Counted from the first letter of the stretch, positions 35,232 through 44,380 are shown. The stretch: 64,000 nt of DNA from Planctomycetota bacterium (GCA_029550525.1 JAKPHF010000077.1:488683-552682); one strand, 5' to 3'. The notes: generated by a model not told the origin, from the letters alone. Program-made: numbers and translations.

Positions 35232-36038
35232 TCATACCACGGATGTCAGCATGGGGTCAAACCATTGCTGCCGACCGTTATCCAGTTGCACGGTCAGGCC
35301 GCCCAGCGGATCCACGGCCACGGTGCAGCCGGTGTAATCAGCGCCGTGGTATCGCAGTGAGATGCGCCGCCCGATGGGCTCGGCAAACGAGAGCCACTGC
35401 GGGTGAAGCGAGTCATCGTCGAGCCAGTCCGGGCGGCCGAGCCGGTCGTCCAGCCGCTGCAGAAGGCATCGTGCCACGGTTGTGCGGTCCACGGGCTGCG
35501 ATGTCGCCAGCTCGAGCGAGGTAGCGAGTTGGGTGAGTTCGGGCGGGAAATGCCCCGCATGCTGCAGGCAGTTGATGCCGAAGCCCACGACGTAGGCTCG
35601 TGCATTGCCGGCGAGCGCCCGCGATTCGATGAGGATGCCGCCCAGTTTCTTGCCGTCCACGCGTAGATCGTTGGGCCATTTGATCGCCGGGCGCACGTCG
35701 GTCGCCTGGCAGATCGCTTCACACGCGGCTACGGCGGCCACCATGTTGAGCCGCCCGGTGCAAGCCCGAGTCGTATCCGCCGAATCTTCGGGCGAGACCA
35801 GCAACACGCTGGCCAGCACGCTCGCTCCTCGGGGCGACTGCCAGCGTCGGCCCAATCGGCCGCGGCCCGCCGACTGATGGTCGGCCATAACCACCAAACC
35901 GTCGGCATCGGGCTCCTCGGCGGCATCCAATGCGGCTGTGTTGGTGCTCGCGATCTCCTCGTGCCAGACGATTCGCCGGCCGATGCGGGCGGGCTGCCAT
36001 CCGTGTCGCAACTGATCCAGGTCGATCCGAGAGTGCAT
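35232..36038 (-). CDS. birA: Biotin-protein ligase (BirA-type, no HTH domain)
   Basis: Activates biotin to biotinyl-AMP and attaches it to carrier proteins such as acetyl-CoA carboxylase. A 268-residue product with HEEIASTNTAALD, VVMADHQSAGRGRLGRRW (the adenylate-binding GRGRxGR motif), IKWPNDLRVDGKKLGGILIES and VVGFGINCLQ, followed by the short C-terminal SH3-like domain. The N-terminal DNA-binding domain of E. coli BirA is absent, so it is a ligase only. I start at the ATG at 36038; the frame is open for 20 more codons upstream. Confidence 0.92.
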   Translation of the reverse strand: MHSRIDLDQLRHGWQPARIGRRIVWHEEIASTNTAALDAAEEPDADGLVVMADHQSAGRGRLGRRWQSPRGASVLASVLLVSPEDSADTTRACTGRLNMVAAVAACEAICQATDVRPAIKWPNDLRVDGKKLGGILIESRALAGNARAYVVGFGINCLQHAGHFPPELTQLATSLELATSQPVDRTTVARCLLQRLDDRLGRPDWLDDDSLHPQWLSFAEPIGRRISLRYHGADYTGCTVAVDPLGGLTVQLDNGRQQWFDPMLTSVV

Positions 36039-36414
36039 AGACGCTTCGAGTATACGCGGCGCGGGCGTCGGGCCGTAGTGCCCGCCTGCAGCGGACAAAA
36101 GAACCGACCAACCGGTATGGGATAGGGGCTGGTGACTGGGGCCTGGGGGCTGGCGGCAGAGATCATGCTAGAAGCCTGTGGCCGGGCTCCACGGCAAGGC
36201 ACGGGGAATGCCCCGAAAAAATGGCTACACCGGATTTGTGGTGCGCGCCCGTCCTTGCGGACACGTGACTGGAGGGGTACAACTCACCCAGTTGCCCGGC
36301 GCGAACGCCGGACGTGATGGGTGCGGGCTTCCAGGTCTGCCGGTTCGGCCAGGAGGCCTGCACCGTCAAGCAAACGGAGTTCTCTCTCCTTTTCCGTTGA
36401 CCGGGGATATCATC
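36039..36414. other. Intergenic region, divergent promoters expected
   Basis: 376 bases between birA and the fucose-isomerase-like gene. Nothing recognisable was found except GC-rich inverted words near 36289-36320. The frame of the downstream gene is open through part of it, but the residues encoded are not family-like. Confidence 0.4.
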
Positions 36415-38076
36415 ATGAGTTACGCAATTCCCAAGCTGGCTAAACCCTCCAAAGTCAAGAAGAACGAAATCCTGCTCGTCGCCAGCGGCGATCTTCGCTT
36501 GTCCGCCAACCAGACCTGCTGGCAGGCGCAGAAGGAAATGGAGGAGGCGCTGACCCGGGCGGTGGCGGCCGAAGGCTACAAGCTCGTCCGCGCGCATCCG
36601 TACAAGCCGGATGAGAAGCATGGGTTCATCGGCTCGCAGAAGGAAGGCATCGAGATCTTCCGCAAGATCGATCCCGACGCCCCGTTGATCGTGGCCGAAG
36701 CGGTCTGGCAGTACACGCATCACGTGCTGCCCGGACTCATCACGCATCGAGGGCCGATCTGCACTGTGGCCAACTGGTCGGGGCAGTGGCCGGGATTGGT
36801 CGGCATGCTCAACCTGAACGGCTCGATGACCAAAGCCGGCGTCAAGTACACGACGCTGTGGAGCGAGGATTTCACCGACGACTACTTCCGCAAAGGGCTG
36901 CGCAAGTGGCTCAAGACCGGCTCGTTCAAGCACGCGACGCCGCACGTCACGCCGTTCAAGAACGTGAAAGTGGGCTCGGCGGAACGCAAGCTTGGCGAGG
37001 CCCTGGCCGCCCAACTGCTCCAGGAAAAGGCTATCATGGGCATCTTCGACGAGGGCTGCATGGGCATGTATAACGCCATCATCCCCGATGACGTGCTCAT
37101 GAGCGCGGGCGTCTACAAGGAGCGGCTGAGCCAGTCGGCGCTGGTGTACGAGACCTGGCAGGTGTCCGACGACGAAGCCCGGGCGGTTCGCCGCTGGATG
37201 GACGAGCGGGGCATGAAGTTCAAGACCGGTCCCAACGGCGAAACCGACCTGACCGACGATCAAATCCTCACGCAGTGCAAGATGTACATCGCCGCCCTGC
37301 GGATCGCCGACGACTTCGGGTGCGCGACCATCGGCATCCAGTATCAGCAGGGGCTCAAGGACATGCTGCCGGCCAGCGACCTGGTCGAAGGCATGTTGAA
37401 CAACACCGATCGCCCGCCGGTCCGCAGCCGCGACGGCAAGCGCATCCTGTACAAGGATCAGCCGTTGCCGCACTTCAACGAAGTGGACGAGTGTGCCGGC
37501 ATCGATGCGTTGATGACGTTCCGCGTGCATCAGGCCATGGGGCAGCCGGTCGAAAACACGCTGCACGACGTGCGGTGGGGTGACTGGGACCGCTCGGGCA
37601 CGGTCGAGGATTACGTTTGGGTGTTCCTGATCAGCGGTGGGGCGCCGCCGGCACACTTCATCGGCGGCTGGGCCGGCGCGTCCAGCGAACGGCAGCCTCC
37701 GATGTACTTCCGGCTGGGCGGCGGCACGCTCAAGGGCGTCAGCAAACCGGGCGAGATCGTCTGGTCGCGCGTCTATGTCGAAAACGGCATGATGAAGATG
37801 GATCTGGGCCGGGGCGGCGTCCCTGAACTGCCCGACGAGGAGACGCAGCGCCGGTGGGATGCGACCACGCCGCAGTGGCCCATCATGCACGCCGTGACCT
37901 ACGGCGTGAGCCGCGATCAGTTCATGGCCAAGCACAAGGCCAACCATATCCAGGTGGCTTACGCGAACAGCGCCGCTGATGCCGACAAGGCTATGCTGGC
38001 CAAGGCGTCGATGGCGGCCGCCCTGGGCATGGAAGTGAACATCTGCGGCACGCGCAAGAACGGCAAGCCCTGGTGA
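36415..38076 (+). CDS. L-fucose/L-arabinose-isomerase-like protein
   Basis: A 553-residue protein of the FucI/AraA-like superfamily. Observed: EILLVASGDLRLSANQTCW near the N-terminus, TVANWSGQWPGLVGML near residue 120, IMGIFDEGCMGMYNAI near 207 (the Glu/Asp-containing core of the isomerase fold), CATIGIQYQQGLKDML and the C-terminal barrel. Planctomycete members of this family are often encoded in sugar-utilisation regions, but here there is no kinase or aldolase neighbour. The substrate is uncertain. I start at the ATG at 36415, preceded by GGGGATATC. An intrinsic terminator follows. Confidence 0.78.
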   Translation: MSYAIPKLAKPSKVKKNEILLVASGDLRLSANQTCWQAQKEMEEALTRAVAAEGYKLVRAHPYKPDEKHGFIGSQKEGIEIFRKIDPDAPLIVAEAVWQYTHHVLPGLITHRGPICTVANWSGQWPGLVGMLNLNGSMTKAGVKYTTLWSEDFTDDYFRKGLRKWLKTGSFKHATPHVTPFKNVKVGSAERKLGEALAAQLLQEKAIMGIFDEGCMGMYNAIIPDDVLMSAGVYKERLSQSALVYETWQVSDDEARAVRRWMDERGMKFKTGPNGETDLTDDQILTQCKMYIAALRIADDFGCATIGIQYQQGLKDMLPASDLVEGMLNNTDRPPVRSRDGKRILYKDQPLPHFNEVDECAGIDALMTFRVHQAMGQPVENTLHDVRWGDWDRSGTVEDYVWVFLISGGAPPAHFIGGWAGASSERQPPMYFRLGGGTLKGVSKPGEIVWSRVYVENGMMKMDLGRGGVPELPDEETQRRWDATTPQWPIMHAVTYGVSRDQFMAKHKANHIQVAYANSAADADKAMLAKASMAAALGMEVNICGTRKNGKPW

Positions 38077-38160
38077 GGCCGCCTCGCTCGGTCGCCGGAT
38101 CGGAATTCTCAGAATCGAGGTTCAGATCCGCGTCTCGAGTTTTGACTCCGAAATAGCAAA

Positions 38161-38199
38161 GAACCCACGGTTCCCGAAGAACCGTGGGTTCTCTTTGTG
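38161..38199 (+). terminator. Intrinsic terminator after the fucose-isomerase-like gene
   Basis: 12-bp perfect stem (GAACCCACGGTT with AACCGTGGGTTC) and a seven-base loop, followed by TCTTTGTGT. The T-tract is short, so it may be only moderately efficient. Confidence 0.8.
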
Positions 38200-38326
38200 T
38201 ACTGCGCGATCGACGCGATCTGCGCGAGCGAGCGGCGGGCTTGACCCCGCCGTCTCTGTTCGACGTCGATTCACTTCTCCCCTATCTCGTCGGATTTGTG
38301 CGACTTCGCTCTCGGGCCGCGCTCGT

Positions 38327-39021
38327 TCACTGCATCGACCGACGTAACGCCACCGTCAGCTTCGTCGTGTTCACGTGGCAGAAGTTCTCCGTGACGACGA
38401 CGGTGTCGATGGTTTCGGGCAGGAAGCCCGGCGCCTCGACGACGAGCGAGTAGATCCCGCGTCGCTCAAACGCTCCCACGTACTCGTCGCCATCTCCGCC
38501 CTCCAGCTCCTCGTGGTAATCACCCTCGGTGAGCGTGACGATCGCATCCGTGATCGGCACGCCGGTGACGGCGTTGATGACTTTCACGATCACGCCCGGC
38601 CGGGCTTCCTCCGTGCAGGCGAAGTTCGAGGGCAGGACGATGATATCGTCGCCCGCGACCCGGATCTCCACCGCCAGGCCGATCACGTGGCACTCGTCGG
38701 CATCGATCTCGATCTGGTGGAACGTCTGAGTCGGGCCGTCCGGTATCTCGACGGTCAAGTCGTACGTGCCCGGCCGCTCGCCCGCCCCGGCATAGCTGCC
38801 GGTGGGCAGCAATTCCATCACCTCCACGTAATTGCCGTCCCGGAGCGTCAACACCGCGTCATCGATCGGATCGCCGGTCTCGTCGTCCACGACCGTCGCG
38901 CTCAGACCGTAGACGAACTGCGTCGTGCAGGCTGGCCCCAGAGGGGGTATTTCGATACAGTTGATGGCAGGAACCAGACCACAGCTCAGCAAACATCCCA
39001 GCAAAGCGATTTTTTCACCAT
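38327..39021 (-). pseudogene. Exported lipoprotein with two beta-sandwich repeats, frameshifted at an A6 run
   Basis: The main frame encodes two tandem carboxypeptidase-regulatory-like modules, each with the pattern V..V.D..TG.PI.DA.V.L..G.Y. Examples are VVDDETGDPIDDAVLTLRDG and VINAVTGVPITDAIVTLTEG. An ATG at 39021 with CAGGAG nearby starts MVKKS but stops after 11 codons. Inserting one A into the A6 run at 39010-39015 joins it to the main frame and gives a textbook lipoprotein signal, MVKKIALLGCLLSCG. So the gene is one base short, or expression needs slippage on A6. The upstream frame to 39388 is unlikely to be coding. Confidence 0.65.
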
Positions 39022-39376
39022 GGTTTCTCCTGTGCTTCCCGGCGAGTCCCGCGGCATCTGCCGTTTTTCTGCGATGGCTGGACGCTGGCCCCGGGGTCCC
39101 GTGCCGAACCGCTGCAGAAAAACGCGAGCTACCATTGGCGGCATTGAATCGGGCCCTTCCGCGCGCCAAGCGGCGGCCCGATGCACCTATTCTAGGGGCC
39201 GCCCGAGTGTCCAATGGGGCCTTCGCAGCTCCCAGCTTCTCCCATCGCCACGGGAAGGCGGTATAGTTCGGTAGAGACCCGGGTGTTCCCGGCCGCTCGA
39301 CAGCGAGTCCTGCGGGCCGCCCACGGCTGGGGCGGTGGGTCACGGGAACAAGTACGGGTACGGGAAGGAGGCGGCC

Positions 39377-39736
39377 GTGTTGGCGCACGTCATGCCCAAC
39401 CGAAGCGAGTTGGGGTTGCTGCTGTATGAGCCTTTACGTTTTCGCGACCGCTATCGCTGGTCGCTATTCTTCCTGGGGCTCGCCGCTTTCTTCGACGGCC
39501 TGACCACCTACCGGTTTCTCCAAAGCATCGGTCCAGCGGCCGAGGTGCATCCGGTACAACGGCTCGTGTTCACGTACCTGCCCCCGCTGGCCGGCATCGT
39601 GTTCGCCAAGTCGGGGCAGGTCATGGTCGCCGTGCTGGTCGCCGCCTAGTGGCAACCATGGTGCAGGTGGCTTATGTGGGTCACGGCAAGTCTATACGGC
39701 GTGGCGGCGATCAGCAATCACCTGCAGTGGTTGTGA
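39377..39736 (+). pseudogene. Small membrane protein interrupted by an in-frame amber codon
   Basis: From a GTG at 39377 (preceded by AAGGAGG) the frame encodes 90 residues with two hydrophobic helices (YRWSLFFLGLAAFFDGLTTY; AGIVFAKSGQVMVAVLVAA). It ends at a TAG at 39647-39649. The same frame continues for 28 codons with a plausible third helix (WVTASLYGVAAISNHLQWL) before a TGA at 39736. The whole resembles short DUF5658-like planctomycete proteins. Either the TAG is a mutation or sequence error, or the protein is truncated or read through. Confidence 0.55.
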
Positions 39737-39794
39737 TTCGCACTGCGGGCGGGCGAAGGGGTGCAATCGGGCGACCTGGGGCTCCGCTGTTTTT

Positions 39795-40213
39795 GTGGTA
39801 TGTTTTTGGCTGGCGATCTGGCGCGGTTCGGTTCGATGGACGACGTGGCGCAAAGTGGGGACGCTCCTGCTGGGGCCGGCGAGTGTGGCTGCGGCAGGAT
39901 TCCTGGGCGCACTAGGGTCGCTGAGAATAGGTTCTCGGGGGCCGGATGCGGAGTTCACGGCATTTGTCGGTTCGACGTTGGGCATCCTGTTCTGGCTGGC
40001 CTCGACCGTCTTGCTATGGAAGGAGACCGCGGCCGAACGCATGGAGCGCCTGCGGCAGGCGTCGGGCGATGTCGTGCTCTGCCCCAAGTGCGGCTACAAC
40101 CTGACCGGATACGCGAGGCGCTATGTCCGGAATGCGGTTCGCGGTTCACGCTCAATCAACTCTACGCGGCCCAGCAGCGCGAGCACATGGCCGACGCGAG
40201 CGGGGGAATGTGA
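39795..40213 (+). pseudogene. Membrane protein with Cys4 zinc ribbon, one-base deletion
   Basis: The first frame (GTG at 39795) gives a hydrophobic N-terminus with about two helices (KVGTLLLGPASVAAAGFLGA; STLGILFWLASTVLLW) and then VVLCPKCGYNLTG. It goes out of frame at about 40110. The next frame reads REALCPECGSRFTLNQLY and ends at 40213. Joined, they make LCPKCGYNLTG-L-REALCPECG, the standard planctomycete Cys4 ribbon. The junction GGA-TA-CGC needs one added base (GGA-CTA-CGC would restore it). The break is therefore a single-base deletion or an assembly error. Confidence 0.7.
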
Positions 40214-40241
40214 GTCGGGAAAAAGGGCGATCGCCTCAGAG

Positions 40242-40609
40242 ACGCGGAGAACAGGACAAGAGAGCATCGTCGATTTTTCTTTCGAGCATGCTATGGGAAT
40301 GATGTGACAGGAGGAAGCGGAGGCAACGGAGAGAAGCATGTCCGCAGATTCACGCAGATTGGCGGGATGGAAGGTTTGGTTCTTTCGGACGAGCGAGATG
40401 CCGTTGCCGGTTGTCGGAGAAGGTGTGCTGGGCAGGGAAATCATTCATCCGAAACAGGCTGACGAAACGCAATTCTGAATCTGCGACCATCTGCGTAATC
40501 TGCGGACATTTCCATGGCTGACGCGAATCAGACGCACGCTCGCGTCGGAATGAGTCGGCGGGGTCAAGCCCCGCCGCTCGCTGTGGGAAGATCGCTTGGG
40601 GCGAGGAGG
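40242..40609. repeat. Intergenic region of degenerate repeats
   Basis: Contains GAGACGCGGAGA (about 40242-40253), GGAGGCAACGGAGA (40319-40332) and GCATGTCCGCAGATT (40336-40350). Then come a TCTGCG-rich tract (about 40480-40510) and a GGCGGGG-N-CCCCGCC palindrome (about 40557-40573). The two long words recur in the same order near 58868-58908. No gene is seen. Confidence 0.55.
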
Positions 40610-41269
40610 TTACGCGCGGGTGTGCTCGAGCCGCTGCTGCTTGAGCCAAGCGAGCCACTGGTCGAAGCCCTGGCCCGTCTTGGACGAGAGCTGGATGAAC
40701 GGCGCCCGCGTGTTGATGCGGGCCAGGTCGTCGCGCACGCGGTTCAGGTCGTAGTCGAGGATGCCCAGCAGATCGACCTTGGTGAGCAGCACGACGTCGG
40801 CCTGCTGAAAGAGCGTCGGATACTTCGCTACCTTGTCGTCCCCCTCGGGGATGCTGAGCAGGATGGCCTTGACGTGCTCGCCCAGGTCGAACTGGGCCGG
40901 GCAGACCATGTTGCCGACATTCTCGATGAACAGAAAGGCCAGCCGATCCAGGTCGAATGCGGGCAGAGCCTCGGCGACCTGTGTGGCCGACAGGTGGCAG
41001 CCCGTGCCCGTGTTGATCTGTGTGGTGGTCACGGCGTAGGGGCCGAGACGCTCGGCGTCGCGCGTGGTCTGCAGATCGCCCACCATCACGCCGCAGGGAT
41101 ACTCCTCGCCCAGGGCAGGAATGGTCTTCTCCAGGAGCGTGGTCTTGCCGCTGCCCGGCGCGCTCATGAGGTTGACCGCCAGGAGCCGGCGATCCGAGAG
41201 CATCCGGCGATTGGCGGCCGCCACCGCGTCATTGGCTTTCAACACGTTCTCGACGACGTTGATCTTCAT
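40610..41269 (-). CDS. hypB: Hydrogenase nickel-incorporation GTPase HypB
   Basis: Hydrolyses GTP to help load nickel into [NiFe]-hydrogenase precursors, working with HypA. The 219-residue short form lacks the His-rich N-terminal nickel store. It has the P-loop MSAPGSGKTTLLEK, VMVGDLQTTRDAERL, the metal site GTGCHLSA, FIENVGNMVCPAQFDLGE and VVLLTKVDLL. It is the last gene of the long minus-strand cluster. Its ATG overlaps the hypA stop region, suggesting coupling. Confidence 0.96.
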   Translation of the reverse strand: MKINVVENVLKANDAVAAANRRMLSDRRLLAVNLMSAPGSGKTTLLEKTIPALGEEYPCGVMVGDLQTTRDAERLGPYAVTTTQINTGTGCHLSATQVAEALPAFDLDRLAFLFIENVGNMVCPAQFDLGEHVKAILLSIPEGDDKVAKYPTLFQQADVVLLTKVDLLGILDYDLNRVRDDLARINTRAPFIQLSSKTGQGFDQWLAWLKQQRLEHTRA

Positions 41270-41646
41270 GCTGGCCGTGGCTCCTGCGAAGCGGACTCCT
41301 CGGGTGTTTGAGCTGTGATCGACTTCAGGATCATATCATCGCCGGCCACGATCCGCACGTCGGCCTGCTCGCATCGTGGGCAGAGGTACAGGTCGATCTC
41401 CGGCTTGAACCGGTGGCCGCAGACCCGGCAGACCGCCTCCATCTCGATCTCGACGATTTCGAGCCGGGCCCCTTCGGCGATGGTGCCCTCGCTCGTGGCC
41501 GCGAACGCGATCTGCAGTGCTTCCGGCACAACCTGCCGCCGGCGGCCGATCTCGACCTCGATCGTCTCGATGCGCGTGGCCCCATGTGCGGCGGCAGCCT
41601 GCACGGCCTGTTCGACGATCGCAGCGGCAATGGGGAGTTCGTGCAT
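41266..41646 (-). CDS. hypA: Hydrogenase nickel-incorporation protein HypA
   Basis: Nickel chaperone for hydrogenase maturation. A 126-residue protein starting with the diagnostic MHELPIAAAIVEQA, whose His2 is the nickel ligand. It carries two CxxC pairs, CRVCGHRF and CPRCEQ, forming the structural zinc site. The last 13 residues (EESASQEPRPA) are an extra tail. It overlaps hypB by four bases. Confidence 0.95.
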   Translation of the reverse strand: MHELPIAAAIVEQAVQAAAAHGATRIETIEVEIGRRRQVVPEALQIAFAATSEGTIAEGARLEIVEIEMEAVCRVCGHRFKPEIDLYLCPRCEQADVRIVAGDDMILKSITAQTPEESASQEPRPA

Positions 41647-41804
41647 ATGGAGCTATCAGCTATGAGCTGTGAGCTATGAGCCATTCACAAACGGGTTTGC
41701 CTAATCGAGGGCAGTTCTCCGGTTGTTGAGTTTGGGAGAACACTCTCCCCTGTAATCCGATCATTCATCGCCGCTGGCCTATAGCTTAGAGCTCACAGCT
41801 TTTT

Positions 41805-42851
41805 TCAACATATCCGCGGCAGTTCTTCGCCGTAGGGTCGCTGGACGATGCGGCGACCGCCCGCGCGAGTGATCAGCTCGACCAGCGGCGGCTGCGCATC
41901 GACGAATCGGCCGATGACCGCCGCGTGCCCGCCCAGCGGATGATTCCGCATGGCCGCGAGCAACCGGTCCGCATCCGACTCGGGCACGACCGCCAGCAGC
42001 TTGCCCTCGTTGGCCACAACCAACGGATCGATGCCCAGCAGCTCGGCAGTGTGCCGGGCCACCCGCGAGAGCGGCAGGGCGGACTCATCCAGTTCGAGCG
42101 TAAGCTTGGCATCCTCGGCCAGGTCGGCGGCCACGCCGGCCACGCCGCCTCGCGTCGGATCGCGCAGAAACTTCAGGTCCACGCCGCTGTCGAACAGGGC
42201 CGCCACCAGTCCGTTGAGCGGGGCGACGTCGCTACGCAGCTCGGTCGTAAACGCCAGTCCCTCGCGGGCCGACATGATCGCCAGCCCGTGCTCGGCGATG
42301 CGGCCGCTGCAGACGAGCACGTCGCCCGCGATAATCCGTCGGGCATCGAGTCGGGCCTCGGGCCGAACCTCGCCCACGCCGGCCGTGTTGATCATCAGCC
42401 CGTCGCCGCGGCGATGCTCGATTACTTTGGTGTCGCCCGTCGCGATGGCCACGCCGGCTTCGGCGGCCGTGGCGGCGATCGAGGCCACGATCTCGTCGAG
42501 CAGCTCGATCGACAGCCCCTCTTCCATGATCACGCCGAGCGTCAGCGCGATCGGCACCGCGCCCGCCACGGCCAGGTCATTGACCGTTCCGCTCACCGCG
42601 AGCCGGCCGATATCGCCGCCCGGGAACTTCAACGGCTGCACGACGTACGAGTCGGTGGTCAGGGCCAGTCGCCGGCCGCCCAGGTCCAGCACGGCACTGT
42701 CGGTCAGCGGATCGAGCAGGGCATTGCCCAATCGCGGCAGGAACCGCCGGGCGATCAACTGCCGCGTCAACTCGCCGCCGCCGCCATGCGCGATCACGAT
42801 TCGATCGTCGGACAGTTGCCGCACAGGATTCGATGCATCTGAAGCTGACAT
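41805..42851 (-). CDS. hypE: Hydrogenase maturation protein HypE
   Basis: Converts the thiocarbamate on its C-terminal cysteine to thiocyanate, the source of the cyanide ligands of the NiFe site. A 348-residue PurM-like ATPase with AHGGGGELTRQLI, LDLGGRRLALTTDSYVV, MVSG-like KFPGGDIGRLAVSGTVNDLA, TGDTKVIEHRRGDG and the invariant C-terminal PRIC; the last Cys is the reactive residue. I use the ATG at 42851; another lies at 42863. The gap to hypA (41647-41804) holds AGCTATGAGCTGTGAG-type low-complexity sequence. Confidence 0.95.
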   Translation of the reverse strand: MSASDASNPVRQLSDDRIVIAHGGGGELTRQLIARRFLPRLGNALLDPLTDSAVLDLGGRRLALTTDSYVVQPLKFPGGDIGRLAVSGTVNDLAVAGAVPIALTLGVIMEEGLSIELLDEIVASIAATAAEAGVAIATGDTKVIEHRRGDGLMINTAGVGEVRPEARLDARRIIAGDVLVCSGRIAEHGLAIMSAREGLAFTTELRSDVAPLNGLVAALFDSGVDLKFLRDPTRGGVAGVAADLAEDAKLTLELDESALPLSRVARHTAELLGIDPLVVANEGKLLAVVPESDADRLLAAMRNHPLGGHAAVIGRFVDAQPPLVELITRAGGRRIVQRPYGEELPRIC

Positions 42852-42886
42852 TCTCGCATCCATCAGGAGGCCGGTTGGCCAGTTTG

Positions 42887-42938
42887 TTGTGGTGCACGCT
42901 TCCAGCGTGCACGTGCAGGCAGGATGCCTGCACCACAA
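42887..42938. repeat. Double-hairpin dispersed repeat, copy 2
   Basis: A 52-bp element between hypD and hypE. Outer ends are TTGTGGTGCA and TGCACCACAA. Inside are two hairpins, GCACGCTTCCAGCGTGC and TGCAGGCAGGATGCCTGCA. The reverse complement matches copy 3 at 44447-44498 at all but about three positions. A degenerate GGCGGGCGAGACGCC palindrome follows at about 42942. Confidence 0.85.
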
Positions 42939-42970
42939 ACAGGCGGGCGAGACGCCTCCCCGGCCAGTCC

Positions 42971-44059
42971 CTAGCCCCTAGCCCCCAATCCCCCATACTT
43001 GAACCATGCCGCGCACGTGCCTTCGCTGCTGACCATGCAAGGGCCGACGGGCCGCGTGGGCGTACAGGCCCTGCCGAACAACGTGCACTCGACAGGCTCG
43101 ACCTTGCCTTGGATGACCTCGCCGCATCGGCAACCCGGCGGATCGTAATCCGCTCCGATGGTCAAGCCGAAGCGTTCCAGGGCATCATACCGGCGATACA
43201 CATCGCGGAGAACCAACCCGCTGTCGGCGATGGTGCCCATAGCACGCCACACGGTGGGCCCCGGTTCGAACACGCGGTCCAGCCATTGCCGGGCCACCGC
43301 GTTGCCCTCGTGCGTGACAGCCACGGGATACACGTTTTCGAGCCTGGCCTCGCTGCGGCTGATCTGCTCGACGATGTGCAGGATGCCCAGCAGCATGTTC
43401 TCGGGCTCGAAGCCGGCCACCACGCAGGGGCGGCGATGCACGTCCACGATGGGCTGATAGGCCTTGGCCCCGATCACGATGCTGACGTGGCCCGGGCAGA
43501 GGAAGCCGTCGATGGGCACGTCGCCCGCGGACAGCAGGGCGGCCATGGCCGGAATGACCAACTTATGTCCCGGAAGGACGGTGAAGTTGGTCAACCCCTT
43601 GGCTTCCGCTTCGAGCACCGCCGCTGCCGTCGCCGGTGCAGTGGTCTCGAAGCCGACGCCCAGCATCACCACCTGGCGATCCGGATGCTCCGCGGCAAAG
43701 CGTACAGCGTCGCGGGCCGAGTAGATCACCACCACGCTGGCTCCCGACGCGCGTTGCCGCTCGAGACTGCCCGTTCGGCCCGGCACGCGCACCATGTCAC
43801 CGTACGTGCAGATGGTCACGTCCGGTCGGCTGGCCAGCTCACACGCGGCATCGATGTAACCCTGCGATGTGACGCAAACCGGGCACCCGGGACCGCTCAC
43901 CAGCTTGAGCGACTCGGGCAGAAGCGACTTGACGCCCGTGCGAAAGAGCGAAACCGTGTGCGTGCCGCAAATCTCCATGATCTGCAGGCGCCGCCCGATC
44001 GCGGACATGGTCTGGCCGATGCGATCGACGAGGAGCGGAATGCTGGTTTTCGTTTCCAT
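42971..44059 (-). CDS. hypD: Hydrogenase maturation protein HypD
   Basis: Iron-sulfur scaffold on which the Fe(CN)2CO unit is built, with HypC and HypE. A 362-residue protein showing MEICGTHTVSLFR, GPGCPVCVTSQGYIDAA, CTYGDMVRVPG, VGFETTAPATA and LCPGHVSIVIG. The C-terminal [4Fe-4S] region has CRCGEVIQG with later cysteines in LFGRACTP and GPCMVSSEGTC. The ATG at 44059 is 45 bases after hypC. Confidence 0.95.
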   Translation of the reverse strand: METKTSIPLLVDRIGQTMSAIGRRLQIMEICGTHTVSLFRTGVKSLLPESLKLVSGPGCPVCVTSQGYIDAACELASRPDVTICTYGDMVRVPGRTGSLERQRASGASVVVIYSARDAVRFAAEHPDRQVVMLGVGFETTAPATAAAVLEAEAKGLTNFTVLPGHKLVIPAMAALLSAGDVPIDGFLCPGHVSIVIGAKAYQPIVDVHRRPCVVAGFEPENMLLGILHIVEQISRSEARLENVYPVAVTHEGNAVARQWLDRVFEPGPTVWRAMGTIADSGLVLRDVYRRYDALERFGLTIGADYDPPGCRCGEVIQGKVEPVECTLFGRACTPTRPVGPCMVSSEGTCAAWFKYGGLGARG

Positions 44060-44104
44060 AGAGAACCTTCATACCACGAGGGCACAGGAGATCCTGCTTC
44101 TTGT

Positions 44105-44380
44105 TTACTCCGTCTTCCGCGCCTTCATTTCGTCGGGCAACTCGGCCAGTTCCGCCTCACTGAGATATTTCCAGGTCTCGGCCGCTTCCTGCTCATCCAG
44201 CACGTTCAACGCAAACCCCGCATGCACGAGCACCCAATCGCCCGGCTTGGCTTCCGGCACGAAGGCGAGGCTCACGTCCAGCCGGCTGCCCTGGAAGTCC
44301 ACCGTGCCGACGGCACCGGTGGCGTCGGCCGCCTCGCTCGTCTTGATCTCCACGATCTTTCCCGGAACCGCCAGACACAT
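44105..44380 (-). CDS. hypC: Hydrogenase maturation chaperone HypC/HupF
   Basis: Carries the Fe(CN)2CO unit to the hydrogenase large subunit. A 91-residue protein starting MCLAVPGKIVEI; Cys2 is the essential residue. It has GDWVLVHAGFALNVLDEQEA at about 46-65. I use the ATG at 44380, which gives the invariant MCLAVP start; the frame is open further upstream. Confidence 0.95.
   Translation of the reverse strand: MCLAVPGKIVEIKTSEAADATGAVGTVDFQGSRLDVSLAFVPEAKPGDWVLVHAGFALNVLDEQEAAETWKYLSEAELAELPDEMKARKTE

Noticed and set aside
36163..37947. 594-codon open frame on the minus strand opposite the fucose-isomerase-like gene
   Set aside because: It mirrors the coding strand of a gene with clear family motifs. 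High GC at third positions keeps the opposite strand open. No ribosome site or known motif.
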